Below the pieces are notes generated by a model. That model was not told the DNA's origin. It was given only the letters and a program-made list of their open reading frames with translations, and did not search any database. From assembly GCA_035687895.1 (NCBI GenBank), contig DASRUE010000244.1, forward strand, positions 1 through 29,632: 29,632 nt of DNA, read 5' to 3'. The stretch comes from JAERML01 sp035687895. GTDB lineage: Bacteria > Bacteroidota > Ignavibacteria > UBA10030 > UBA6906. Position 1 is the stretch's first letter; every line of letters starts with the position of its first letter. The translations under genes were made by a program, and so were the position numbers. Positions 1 to 7,976 of this stretch are shown here, piece by piece.

Positions 1-380
1 GTGGCAAGGCATATCCGATTGCACCGGAGCGGCAAGGGGAAAAACACATTGCGGCGCTTGAGTCCGACCGGGGCGGCTTCGCTCCACGAGGGATTACCAT
101 CGCCGCCGATTCGGTGGTGGTGCGTCGTGTGCAGGGCTGGCGGACGCTGTTTGAAATCCTGAGTGCGGGGCAACTCGATCCGGGTTACGGTGGTGTCGAC
201 ATTTCCCCCTTGATGGACCGCGGCATTCCCAGTTTTGGTCTTCATCCTGAAGGGCACCGGTATTTCGACTACCACCATTCGGCCAACGATACGATCGACA
301 AGGTAAACGCCCGTGAGCTGGAGATGGGAGCGGTGGTGGAGGCCCTGTTCTGCTACATAGTAGCGCAGGAAGGGCTGTAG
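1..380 (+). CDS. M28 family metallopeptidase, C-terminal fragment (5' end outside window)
   Basis: Reading from base 3 there is an open frame to the TAG at 378-380 with no start inside the window, so this is the last part of a longer gene. The protein carries ALESDRGGFAPRG early and YFDYHHSANDTIDKV near the end. In M28 zinc aminopeptidases of the carboxypeptidase Q type, the acidic residue in the ESD motif and the first His of the HHSxxD motif are metal ligands. The final helix (ARELEMGAVVEALFCYIVA) is also typical. The likely role is exopeptidase digestion of peptides in the periplasm or outside the cell, but the signal peptide and the other metal ligands lie upstream of the window. No T-tailed terminator is visible after the stop codon. 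Confidence 0.88.
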   Translation, partial: GKAYPIAPERQGEKHIAALESDRGGFAPRGITIAADSVVVRRVQGWRTLFEILSAGQLDPGYGGVDISPLMDRGIPSFGLHPEGHRYFDYHHSANDTIDKVNARELEMGAVVEALFCYIVAQEGL

Positions 381-597
381 GTTCTGCGCCCATAGGTCTC
401 TTGATTGTTGTCGAAGGCTTTTCTACATTGGCGAAAGCCCCCCCTCCTATATGAAACGTTCTGAGGTAACAGCTCAGCGATCTTTCCCTTCGATCCGGCC
501 CGTTTTCGCGACCCGCAGCCTTTCACTCATACAGTCATGTAATATCCGGGACGCAAGATAACTCCGGGTTCTTGGGATTATCCTGAGGGGGGCGCAG

Positions 598-628
598 TAT
601 AATTATATGCTAGGGCGCACGGAAGGAG
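598..628 (+). promoter_or_regulatory. Candidate -10 box and ribosome binding site for the T9SS protein gene
   Basis: A perfect TATAAT hexamer lies at 598-603 and an AAGGAG Shine-Dalgarno sequence at 623-628, six bases before the ATG at 635. No good -35 box is found at 16-18 bases; TTGGGA at 572-577 is 20 bases away. The ribosome binding site is convincing and fixes the start codon. The promoter is less certain. Confidence 0.4.
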
Positions 629-634
629 ATTTGT

Positions 635-1957
635 ATGAAACGTTCATTCTTCGTCCTTGCTATGTTGGGTCAAGTTGCTCTTGGCCAAGGATGGCAACAA
701 CTCGGTCCAGATTCTGTCAACTGGAGAGAATCGTATTACTTAACAGGTCGCTGGCTCCCTAATTCAACGTTTCATCTTGCAGCCTCTACGAGTAATGGGG
801 TTGCTATATACTCAAACGCGGGAACTTGGAACTACGCACTGCGCCATATTCCCGAAACTATAGTTAACAATGGCGTGTCGTATGCCCTTCTGGAATTCTC
901 ACCTTGGGAGCCCGACTCGTGCTTTGTAGGTCATTACATCGCATACACTGAAGCCGATCTTCATATCAGGAAAGTCCGTTTTCCCCCTCAGTTCCCTCCT
1001 GTTGGTGGTGGGGCTGGAGGTTCCTGTTGGCTGGGACCGCTCAGTGTTGTTTTCCCCCCGAACAATGATTCGATAGTATTCGTCGGCGTGTGTGGAATAC
1101 AGAAGAGCACCGACCGCGGCCTCACGTGGCAGAATGTCATGCTTGAATCACCTTGGGGGCTTTCACGACTTGTTGGTGTCGATCGATCAGATCCACACAT
1201 TTTGTATCGAGCCACAGAGGAATGGTCAAGTCGTGTGTTGTATCGTTCCACAGATAGCGGAGTGAGTTGGGACTCGTTGTTCTCTCCATTATCTCTTTCG
1301 GCATACTACGGGCGTAGCAACAACTTGATTGCACATGGTGATACGATTCTCCTGGGAATGCGTTCTTATCCATCCGATACCTCCGGAACCGGTGCAATTG
1401 TACGCAGCACCAACGGGGGCACAACGTGGTCCATCACTTACAATCAAGGTAGAATCCTGGGACTCACGAGCGCTGCGCTTGCAACGTATGCCGCTGCTAC
1501 TGCCGGCATTATTCGTTCCACCGATTGGGGTTTGACGTGGGCTCCTTTCAATAATGCTCTTCCCACAACAGGCCTGACGAGCCTCGTTGCGGATCCCAAC
1601 GGCGACACGATGTATGTGTCAACAACAACGCACGGTGTGTTGAAAGTATGGCGTTTCACTACCGGTATTGATGATGGTCAGGGGTTGCACCCTACGGGAT
1701 TTGCTTTGCACCAAAACTATCCAAACCCGTTTAACCCGACCACAAAGATTGTGTTCGATCTCCCACAAAGATCCCATACCTTCCTTGCGGTGTACGACTT
1801 GCTTGGCCGACAAGTGAAAGTTCTTGTTGATGGGATTCAAGAACGTGGAACACACGAGGCATCATTTAACACAACAACGCTCGGGAGTGGTGTCTACTTC
1901 TATCGTTTGCGTGTAGGCGGATTGGTGCAGACTAAGAAAATGATATTGCAGAAGTGA
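635..1957 (+). CDS. Secreted beta-propeller-like protein with T9SS type A C-terminal sorting domain
   Basis: This is a 440-residue exported protein of unknown substrate. A signal peptide is visible at the start (MKRSFFVLAMLGQVALG, then Q). The middle contains four BNR/sialidase-like Asp-box repeats: KSTDRGLTW near residue 156, RSTDSGVSW near 204, RSTNGGTTW near 257 and RSTDWGLTW near 294. These are typical of beta-propellers of the Vps10/sortilin or exo-alpha-sialidase-like fold. Residues 361-440 form a type IX secretion C-terminal domain: NYPNPFNPTTKI, then VYDLLGRQVKVL, then GVYFYRL and a final KKMILQK. After crossing the outer membrane by T9SS this domain is normally cleaved and the cargo is secreted or surface-attached. 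Asp-box repeats alone do not prove an enzymatic activity. The gene looks less GC-rich than its neighbours. The ATG is fixed by AAGGAG six bases upstream. Confidence 0.9.
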   Translation: MKRSFFVLAMLGQVALGQGWQQLGPDSVNWRESYYLTGRWLPNSTFHLAASTSNGVAIYSNAGTWNYALRHIPETIVNNGVSYALLEFSPWEPDSCFVGHYIAYTEADLHIRKVRFPPQFPPVGGGAGGSCWLGPLSVVFPPNNDSIVFVGVCGIQKSTDRGLTWQNVMLESPWGLSRLVGVDRSDPHILYRATEEWSSRVLYRSTDSGVSWDSLFSPLSLSAYYGRSNNLIAHGDTILLGMRSYPSDTSGTGAIVRSTNGGTTWSITYNQGRILGLTSAALATYAAATAGIIRSTDWGLTWAPFNNALPTTGLTSLVADPNGDTMYVSTTTHGVLKVWRFTTGIDDGQGLHPTGFALHQNYPNPFNPTTKIVFDLPQRSHTFLAVYDLLGRQVKVLVDGIQERGTHEASFNTTTLGSGVYFYRLRVGGLVQTKKMILQK

Positions 1958-2042
1958 ATGCAGTAGCCGTGCGCCCTAACCAGCGGCTCCCGCCATAAAG
2001 ACGGCCAACGACTCGACAGAAGCGAGCGTTCGTTGACTCGTC

Positions 2043-2074
2043 GAGCGGGTTTCGTCCCGCTCAATAACAGCGGG
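2043..2074. repeat. Tandem, mutually exclusive stem-loops
   Basis: GAGCGGG (2043-2049) pairs with CCCGCTC (2056-2062) across a six-base loop. The CCCGCT at 2056-2061 can instead pair with AGCGGG (2069-2074) across a seven-base loop. The central arm therefore has two alternative partners. GCTCAAT at 2059-2065 is also repeated inverted as ATTGAGC at 2135-2141. No T-run follows either hairpin, so a simple intrinsic terminator is unlikely. Confidence 0.5.
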
Positions 2075-2145
2075 ACTCAGCAAGCTAGATGACCCGACTA
2101 CGTCTTGAAAAGCAGACTCCGTCGAGCCAAGCGGATTGAGCCCGC

Positions 2146-2436
2146 CCAAGTAGTTTGGTGGTGGTCCGGCACGAAATAGAGTACAAGCGCGCTGCAAAGC
2201 TTGATGACGGGATTGTTGCAAGAACGTGGGTGGGGGCCGCGACGGCGCAGACGTTTGAACGGCATACCGAGATCCTCCGTGCGCACGATTGGCGGCTTCC
2301 GGCCCTTGCGCGCACGTTGTGGTGTCCCATCAACGTCCGTTCCGGCCGGCCGATTCGTGTCGGATCCGACATCCGCGAGAGGTTTTCTGTTCCAACGCCC
2401 GGCCTACGCACAGGAGATCCCCTAACCCCCACGTAA
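2146..2436 (+). pseudogene. Truncated acyl-CoA thioesterase (4HBT/YbgC-FadM-like) remnant
   Basis: One frame carries RHEIEYKRAAKLDDGIVART, then TFERHTEILRA, then ARTLWCPINVRSGRPIRV and RERFSVP, ending at TAA 2434-2436. This is the pattern of the C-terminal two thirds of hotdog-fold acyl-CoA thioesterases of the YbgC/FadM type, where a YKRPAxxDD segment, an FERxxEI strand and a final RTLW strand are conserved. The N-terminal part of the family, which holds the catalytic Asp and the YxxxFExAR-like helix, is missing. An in-frame TGA lies at 2137-2139, and I could not find the missing part in any frame of 1958-2150. The only start codons are unsupported TTG/GTG codons near 2155 with no ribosome binding site. 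The intact portion has no internal stop, so truncation may be recent. The assignment is from memory of the family and was not tested by a search. Confidence 0.6.
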
Positions 2437-2495
2437 TCTCTTCGATATTGTTTTCCATCATTCGGTTTTCTGATTGTCTTTGCTCCGGGCAATCT

Positions 2496-2524
2496 TTGAT
2501 TTAGTCCGACAAGTTTGGTACTAT
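2496..2524 (+). promoter_or_regulatory. Candidate sigma-70 promoter for the pyrophosphatase gene
   Basis: TTGATT (2496-2501) and TACTAT (2519-2524) are separated by exactly 17 bases. Each hexamer matches four of six consensus positions. Transcription would begin near 2531, giving a leader of about 77 bases before the ATG at 2608. This argues against the TTG at 2515 as start codon. Confidence 0.4.
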
Positions 2525-2607
2525 CAAAGCGACTGCAAAGCACAGATGATGGCACCCCATTCTCGAATCATGCAGCAATATTTTCCCCGAGGAGATGCTC
2601 TTATCAT

Positions 2608-3255
2608 ATGCGCACACCAAAACACCAGGCCCGAAGAAATACAGATCTGCTCCCCACCCCTGTCAGTCATTTCAGGCCTCATCCGTGGCATGGGCTGGAG
2701 CCCGGTTCCGGAGCCCCGGAAATCCTGAATGTGTTTGTGGAGATCACACCGTTCGATCTCGTGAAGTACGAGGTGGATAAGGTCTCCGGGTATCTTCATG
2801 TGGACAGGCCCCAGCGGAGTTCGTCGCAACCGCCGGCCTTGTATGGTTTTGTTCCGCGCACATATTGCGGCGGAAGGACGCAACGTCTCTCTCCCAAATC
2901 AAAGCGGGGGGACGGTGACCCGCTCGACATTTGTGTTCTGAGCGAACGGGAAATCACGCGCGGCGAAGTGATCGTACATGCGCAAGTGGTGGGTGGTTTA
3001 CAGATGATCGACGACGGGGAGGCAGACGACAAGATCATCGCCGTGCTGGAGAACGATTTGATCTGGGGCGGGGCCCGCGATATCAAGGATTTGCCCCCGG
3101 TACTCGTGGAGCGGTTGGAGCACTATTTCGTTACGTACAAGCTGGTCCCCGGTCAGCCGGCGAAAGCGCACATCGAGCGGGTGTATGGCCGGTCGCACGC
3201 GCTGAAGGTTGTCAGGGCTGCAATGGCTGACTACGCGGAGAAGTTTGAACCCTAA
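2608..3255 (+). CDS. ppa: Inorganic pyrophosphatase (family I)
   Basis: It hydrolyses pyrophosphate to two phosphates in the cytoplasm, pulling biosynthetic reactions such as nucleic acid synthesis and aminoacyl-tRNA formation forward. Visible family I features are the substrate-binding KYEVDK segment, YGFVPRTYCG, the metal-binding signature DGDPLDI (residues 102-108, Asp 102, 104 and 107), EADDKIIAV (equivalent to Asp102/Lys104 of the E. coli enzyme) and HYFVTYK (equivalent to Tyr141/Lys142). The phrases HPWHGLEPG and YGRSHALKVV place it in the longer subfamily common in Bacteroidota rather than the short E. coli type. The frame stays open upstream to a TTG at 2515. I chose ATG 2608 because it follows the candidate promoter and GAGGAG at 2589-2594, although the 13-base spacing is long. 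It converges on the minus-strand phosphatase gene 40 bases downstream, with no clear terminator between them. Confidence 0.93.
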   Translation: MRTPKHQARRNTDLLPTPVSHFRPHPWHGLEPGSGAPEILNVFVEITPFDLVKYEVDKVSGYLHVDRPQRSSSQPPALYGFVPRTYCGGRTQRLSPKSKRGDGDPLDICVLSEREITRGEVIVHAQVVGGLQMIDDGEADDKIIAVLENDLIWGGARDIKDLPPVLVERLEHYFVTYKLVPGQPAKAHIERVYGRSHALKVVRAAMADYAEKFEP

Positions 3256-3295
3256 ATTTCTGTGCACCCAACTCCAAACTCCGTCCTCCGAAATT

Positions 3296-6079
3296 CTACA
3301 TTGCCCTCACGACGACCACCGTCTGATCGTCATGTTGGCGGGCACCCTGTGCAAATTTTTCTACTGCCGCAATCAACCTCTCTTTGATTTGTTCCGCTGT
3401 TGCATGAGCGCTCGTGGTGAGCAGTTCCATCAGCCGTTCTTCACCAAACTCCTCGCCACTTTCGCGCTGTCCTTCGGTGATTCCGTCCGTCACGAAAACA
3501 AAGACATCTCCCGCATCATAGCTAATCGTGGTTTCCTCCAACTCATCGGCAAAAATATTCTGGGCGGCGAGGCCAAGCCCGAGTCCACGAGGGATGATTT
3601 TGGATGTATGCTTCGTCTTTGTGGAATAGTGAAAAAGTGGAAGATGTCCTGCCCGGGAGAGGGTGAGCTGTCTTTCTGCAGGTTTGAATGTGCCCCCCAT
3701 TGCCGTAATGAACGACCGCTTTTCCAGGTCCTTACATAGAAGGTAATTGGCGCGAATGAACAATTCCCGCGGCGAAAGTCCGAACGCGTGCAGCGAGCGG
3801 AGTATTCCCTGCACCTTGGACATATAGAGGGCAGCCGATGTTCCCTTGCCACTCACATCACCGACGATTACAGTCAGGGTCCGCGCATCGCCGTTAAGGT
3901 AATCGTAGTAGTCGCCCCCCACCTCCAGCGCGGGGATGGAGATGCCGGCGACCTGCAATCCTGCAACATCGGGCGTGGTCTGAGGCAATGATTCGAGTTG
4001 GATTCTCCGCGCGATGGCAAGTTCATGCTTCAGCCGCTCCTGTTCGGCGAGTTCTTCGTACAAGAACGCGTTCTCGATGGCCACCGAGGCCTGCCGTGCT
4101 ACAGCGCCCAGGAATTCACGATCTTCGGGAGTGAAGGCAGACTCCGACATTTTCTCTCCAATTAACATCGCACCGACGAGTCTTTCCTTGGACCAGATCG
4201 GCACGACATAGAAGAACTCTTTCGAGGCAAGTGCCGCTTTCAATGGACCCGGGAGCATGTCCACACGCACCTCCTGGTCGAATGGCTTGAGTCCGTCCAC
4301 CCATTGGTCATTGATGCCGAGACAAAACTCTTCCCACGTCGACCCGTCGAAACCGTACGCTTCGTGAGCGCAACAGACTTGTTGGTCACGGAAGAAGAGA
4401 AGCCCTACGCGTTTGAGTTTCATCAACGAAGCGAGCCGTTCAACAATCCCTTTTGCCAGGTGCGTCATGCTCAGAGTGGAGGACATGACCTCGGCAAGTT
4501 CACGCCCCATCTGGCGGTAATCGTACTGCGCCCGGTGGAACTTCTGCGACAGGAAACGCCCGCCTGATTTGTGAAGGCGCATGATGGTGAAGGTGAGTCC
4601 GATGGCCAATGCCGCCACCGTTCCTCGCTCGATGGCATTCCTTTCCTCTCTTGACGCCGGCGTATCCACGATCTCGATGGAACTGCTGGTGATTCTCACG
4701 TACGGGAAACGAATCTCCGCCTGCACCAGGAGCGAGAGCGCGACCATGAACACAAGAATTGTCGCGAGAAGCCAGGTGATCGAAACGAATGAGTACTGCA
4801 CACCTCGACGGATCCGGAAGACGAGATTAAAGAGTTGGTACCGGCCGATGGTCACAAGGTAGGCGAGAGGCATTGCCATTAGGAGTAGACCGAAGGGACC
4901 CAGGAACCGAAGCGCAACAAAATCACCCTGCCTTCCGACAATGAAACCAAACGCAAAGGAACTTGCACCGATGCCGATACCTGTCCACCTTACGATCTGG
5001 TTCATTCTCCTGTACTCAACTGGACTATCCTTGCGGAACAGGATGGGGACGAAGAATACGTAGACACCATTCGTGATGACCACGGCAGCAGGCCCCCAGG
5101 CGGGAAGTACAATGACACAGACAAGTGAAATGAGTGAAAACACGTACCCGCTTATGCGAAGCCACCTTCGTCGAATCAGGTTCGGGCGCTCTTGCGGGAA
5201 GTAATGCGTGCTATGGAGAGACACTGCAAACCCCGTGAGAAGGCCTATCACCAGGCTCCACCTACGCAAGAAGTCTATGAGCGGCGACTCACTCCCCCGG
5301 CTGACGATGGAAACCGCCATGACGTATCCCACAACGAGGAAGAACACACCGAGGAGACGCGTGGCGGCATACTGCGGACGTGCCTCCGCCAGGAAAATAC
5401 CCGTGGACACATACACGAGCCCGGAAAGGAAAAACAGAAGGAAACCGAACTGCAGCCCGAACGACGCAAGCGTTACATGGAGCGTCAATATCTCATTGTT
5501 CCGGATGATTTCGTAATCGATGGTGTTCCCGATCTGCCCTTGCCGGAGAATGGCATCTGCCTCGCCGACGTTCTTGAACTCCCTCCCGTTGATGCGCGTG
5601 ATGTGGTCGCCTACACGCAGCCCGGCTCGGTCCGAAGCTCCTCCCGGTGTCACGTCCACGACGAGTGCTGTTGGTTGCAGATCGCGGACGTAGTCCGGGG
5701 ACATTAATGATTTGCGAACGCTGTATGTATGGCGCGCCATATCGGGTGGCCGGGCCACCGCGAAAATCAGAAGGGAGGTGTCATTGAGCGTGCTAACGTA
5801 GTCGAGACCTTCCTTGAGTGAGGGGAACTTCCTTCCGTTCACCGAGAGAATCAGGTCGCCGATACGGATCGAGTCCGCCCGGTCGCCGGATGTCTCAGAC
5901 AGGTCCGCAGGAAACGACCTCGTGATGTATGCGCGCGCAGGAGGGTTCTGAAATATGTTCTCGTCGGAAGGGGTCTTGCCGAATCGGTAGATGTTGTATC
6001 CGGCAAACATCACTAGCACGGCAGCAACAATGCCAAACAGAATGCGGAAGAGTTGGGGTCGCTGGTCGAAGTAACTCAT
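3296..6079 (-). CDS. Membrane PP2C/SpoIIE phosphatase with PDZ and GAF domains
   Basis: This is a 927-residue predicted serine/threonine phosphatase of the SpoIIE/RsbU group, a family that typically dephosphorylates anti-anti-sigma (STAS) proteins in partner-switching pathways. From the N-terminus: a membrane anchor (10-31); a degenerate PDZ-like segment (SIRIGDLILSVNG, about 70-82); a clear PDZ domain (about 137-205, with ASDRAGLRVGDHITRING); about eight further membrane spans between 208 and 500; a GAF domain (about 525-670); a short linker (EQERLKHELAIARRIQ); and the phosphatase (about 700-927). Metal-binding signatures GGDYYDY (721-727), GDVSGKG (740-746), VTDGITEG and DDQTVVVVR are present. 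The PDZ part should face the periplasm and the phosphatase the cytoplasm. The frame is open upstream to 6388, but that would overlap lysS. ATG at 6079 starts directly before the first membrane span. No sigma factor, STAS or anti-sigma kinase gene is nearby. Confidence 0.85.
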   Translation of the reverse strand: MSYFDQRPQLFRILFGIVAAVLVMFAGYNIYRFGKTPSDENIFQNPPARAYITRSFPADLSETSGDRADSIRIGDLILSVNGRKFPSLKEGLDYVSTLNDTSLLIFAVARPPDMARHTYSVRKSLMSPDYVRDLQPTALVVDVTPGGASDRAGLRVGDHITRINGREFKNVGEADAILRQGQIGNTIDYEIIRNNEILTLHVTLASFGLQFGFLLFFLSGLVYVSTGIFLAEARPQYAATRLLGVFFLVVGYVMAVSIVSRGSESPLIDFLRRWSLVIGLLTGFAVSLHSTHYFPQERPNLIRRRWLRISGYVFSLISLVCVIVLPAWGPAAVVITNGVYVFFVPILFRKDSPVEYRRMNQIVRWTGIGIGASSFAFGFIVGRQGDFVALRFLGPFGLLLMAMPLAYLVTIGRYQLFNLVFRIRRGVQYSFVSITWLLATILVFMVALSLLVQAEIRFPYVRITSSSIEIVDTPASREERNAIERGTVAALAIGLTFTIMRLHKSGGRFLSQKFHRAQYDYRQMGRELAEVMSSTLSMTHLAKGIVERLASLMKLKRVGLLFFRDQQVCCAHEAYGFDGSTWEEFCLGINDQWVDGLKPFDQEVRVDMLPGPLKAALASKEFFYVVPIWSKERLVGAMLIGEKMSESAFTPEDREFLGAVARQASVAIENAFLYEELAEQERLKHELAIARRIQLESLPQTTPDVAGLQVAGISIPALEVGGDYYDYLNGDARTLTVIVGDVSGKGTSAALYMSKVQGILRSLHAFGLSPRELFIRANYLLCKDLEKRSFITAMGGTFKPAERQLTLSRAGHLPLFHYSTKTKHTSKIIPRGLGLGLAAQNIFADELEETTISYDAGDVFVFVTDGITEGQRESGEEFGEERLMELLTTSAHATAEQIKERLIAAVEKFAQGARQHDDQTVVVVRAM

Positions 6080-6299
6080 GGTCTCTATGGTGGTGGATGG
6101 TAGTGGTGTGTACGTGTTTTGCGGCGTGCTGTTGCAGGGTGATGGTTGTCCTCTTGGGTATCGGAACAGGATACAAAATTCCTGAGAGAATTGTAAGGAC
6201 GGTGCGCGCTCACCTGTCAGAGTTACCTTGATTCTCAGGGGCTTTCTCGCTATTTTGATCCCGAACTGCCACCGCCTCCCATCATCCGGAGTGTTCCTC

Positions 6300-7814
6300 T
6301 TGGACGTACAAGCCGAAGCCGTTGAACTGAATGATCTCATGATGCGCCGACGGGAAGAGCTTGAGGCCCTCAAGAAACTGGGCATCAATCCCTATCCCCA
6401 CGAATTCAACCGCACGGCATTTTCCCGCGAGATCGTTGCGAACTTCAAAGATAAAGCGCCCCAAGACAGCGTGGCTGTTGCCGGTCGCATCATGTCCATC
6501 CGGAGAATGGGGAAGGCGTCGTTCTGCCACGTTATCGACTCGCAGGGGAAGATCCAGATCTACTTGAAGAAAGATGATCTCGGAGGAGCCTACGATGCAT
6601 TCAAGCTTCTCGACATCGGAGACATCATCGGTGTGGAGGGGTATGTGTTCCGGACGAAGATGGGTGAAGTGAGTATCCATGCGAGGAAACTGGTCCTTCT
6701 TTCCAAAACACTCCGTCCACTCCCGATACCGAAGGAAACGGTGGATGAGACAGGAAAGACGGTCGTCCACGATCCTTTTTCCGACAAAGAGCTTCGGTAC
6801 CGTCAGCGGTATGTCGATCTGGTTGTGAATCCTCAGGTGAAGGAGGTGTTCGTTAAACGCGCGAGGATCATTTCCACCATGAGAAGAATCTTCGACGAGA
6901 AAGGGTTTCTGGAAGTGGAAACACCGGTGCTCCAACCCCAGTATGGCGGCGCATTTGCACGCCCGTTCATTACCCATCATAATGCACATGATGTTGATCT
7001 CTATCTCCGCATTGCTGATGAGCTCTACCTGAAGCGCCTTATCGTTGGCGGCTTCGATGGTGTCTACGAGTTTGCCAAGGATTTCCGGAACGAAGGGATG
7101 GACCGGACGCACAATCCGGAGTTCACGATGCTGGAGGTCTATGTAGCATACAAGGACTATCTGTGGATGATGGAATTGGTGGAGGAAATGATCGGCAAGG
7201 TCGCCGTTGCCATCAACGGCTCCATGCAGGTGTCCCTCGGTGCTCAAACGATCGATTTCACACCTCCGTGGAAGCGTATCACAATGTTTGATGCCATCAA
7301 GGAATTCACCGGGCGCGATCTGCGCGGAAAGTCAGAGGCGGAACTCCGTCAGGCAGCGAAGGAGCTGCACGTGGAGGTGGAGCCGGGTGACGGTACGGGA
7401 ACCATCATCGACGAGATTTTCAGCGAGAGAGTGGAGCACCATCTGATCCAGCCGACGTTCATCACGGACTATCCCGTTGAGATGTCCCCGCTCGCCAAAC
7501 GCCACCGTAGCGAGCCGGGGCTGGTGGAGCGGTTCGAGGCGATCTGCAACGGGCAGGAACTGTGCAACGCATTCACCGAGTTGAATGACCCGATCGATCA
7601 GCGGGCTCGATTTGAAGAACAGATGCGCCACCGCGCACGCGGCGAGGAAGATGTGCAGCCACTGGATGAAGACTTCCTTCGCGCACTCGAGTACGGCATG
7701 CCTCCGACCGCCGGCATGGGTATCGGCATCGATCGGCTGGCGATGCTTCTGACCGGTCAGGAATCGATCCGTGATGTGATCTTCTTTCCCCAGATGAAAC
7801 CGGAAAAGAAATGA
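6300..7814 (+). CDS. lysS: Lysyl-tRNA synthetase, class II
   Basis: It attaches lysine to tRNA-Lys in the cytoplasm. The order is typical: an N-terminal helix with LKKLGINPYP, an OB-fold anticodon-binding domain (VAVAGRIMSIRRMGKASF), then the class II core. Motif 1 lies around KRARIISTMRRIFDEKGFLE, motif 2 is FRNEGMDRTHNPEFTMLE, and motif 3 is GMGIGIDRLAMLLTGQ followed by SIRDVIFFPQMKP. The length of 504 residues fits bacterial LysRS. The start is not certain. The frame opens at TTG 6228. TTG 6300 has GGAG at 6288-6291 with an eight-base gap and gives a normal N-terminus. ATG 6339 is the next candidate. It is divergent from the SpoIIE-type phosphatase across about 220 bases in which I found no convincing promoter. 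Confidence 0.93.
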   Translation: MDVQAEAVELNDLMMRRREELEALKKLGINPYPHEFNRTAFSREIVANFKDKAPQDSVAVAGRIMSIRRMGKASFCHVIDSQGKIQIYLKKDDLGGAYDAFKLLDIGDIIGVEGYVFRTKMGEVSIHARKLVLLSKTLRPLPIPKETVDETGKTVVHDPFSDKELRYRQRYVDLVVNPQVKEVFVKRARIISTMRRIFDEKGFLEVETPVLQPQYGGAFARPFITHHNAHDVDLYLRIADELYLKRLIVGGFDGVYEFAKDFRNEGMDRTHNPEFTMLEVYVAYKDYLWMMELVEEMIGKVAVAINGSMQVSLGAQTIDFTPPWKRITMFDAIKEFTGRDLRGKSEAELRQAAKELHVEVEPGDGTGTIIDEIFSERVEHHLIQPTFITDYPVEMSPLAKRHRSEPGLVERFEAICNGQELCNAFTELNDPIDQRARFEEQMRHRARGEEDVQPLDEDFLRALEYGMPPTAGMGIGIDRLAMLLTGQESIRDVIFFPQMKPEKK

Positions 7815-7841
7815 TCTGAGGGATCACCGTCACACGTTCTG

Positions 7842-7976
7842 ATGAAGCGCCGCCGCAGTCGTCGTGCTCACCATCCGCCTGAAGAAACACCGGAGTGGAC
7901 GCTTGCACTCAGGTACCGGGTCTTTGTAGTGGATACGCCCGGCATTTCTCCCCAAACCCTGGACTTTGACGAATGA
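7842..7976 (+). CDS. Possible small basic ORF (44 aa) overlapping the SGNH hydrolase start
   Basis: An ATG at 7842 opens a 44-codon frame whose TGA (7974-7976) overlaps the ATG of the next gene in the form ATGA, the usual geometry of translational coupling. The start is very basic (MKRRRSRRAHH) and the rest is mixed, ending TPGISPQTLDFDE. No convincing Shine-Dalgarno sequence precedes it, and I do not recognise the protein. The downstream gene also lacks a ribosome binding site, which would make sense if it relied on re-initiation. It could equally be a chance frame in the 158-base spacer after lysS. Confidence 0.28.
   Translation: MKRRRSRRAHHPPEETPEWTLALRYRVFVVDTPGISPQTLDFDE

Noticed and set aside
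450..645. Twelve-base direct repeat TATGAAACGTTC at 450-461 and 634-645, the second at the T9SS protein start codon
   Set aside because: Several 12-base repeats are expected by chance in a window this size, and the first copy opens only a 36-codon frame with no signal peptide.
1973..2430. Possible integron attC-like site around the stem-loop stretch
   Set aside because: No proper RYYYAAC/GTTRRRY pair at suitable spacing was found and no integrase of the integron type is present; the only tyrosine recombinase looks like core XerC/D.
2085..2555. Minus-strand frame of 156 codons over the thioesterase remnant
   Set aside because: The plus strand shows recognisable thioesterase sequence in the same place; the minus product is Arg/Ser-rich with no known features.
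6282..7247. Open frame of 321 codons on the minus strand opposite lysS
   Set aside because: It mirrors conserved LysRS codons and has many His/Pro-rich segments typical of antisense frames.
7812..7826. TGATC/GATCA hairpin just after lysS as a terminator
   Set aside because: The stem is only five base pairs and no T-run follows.
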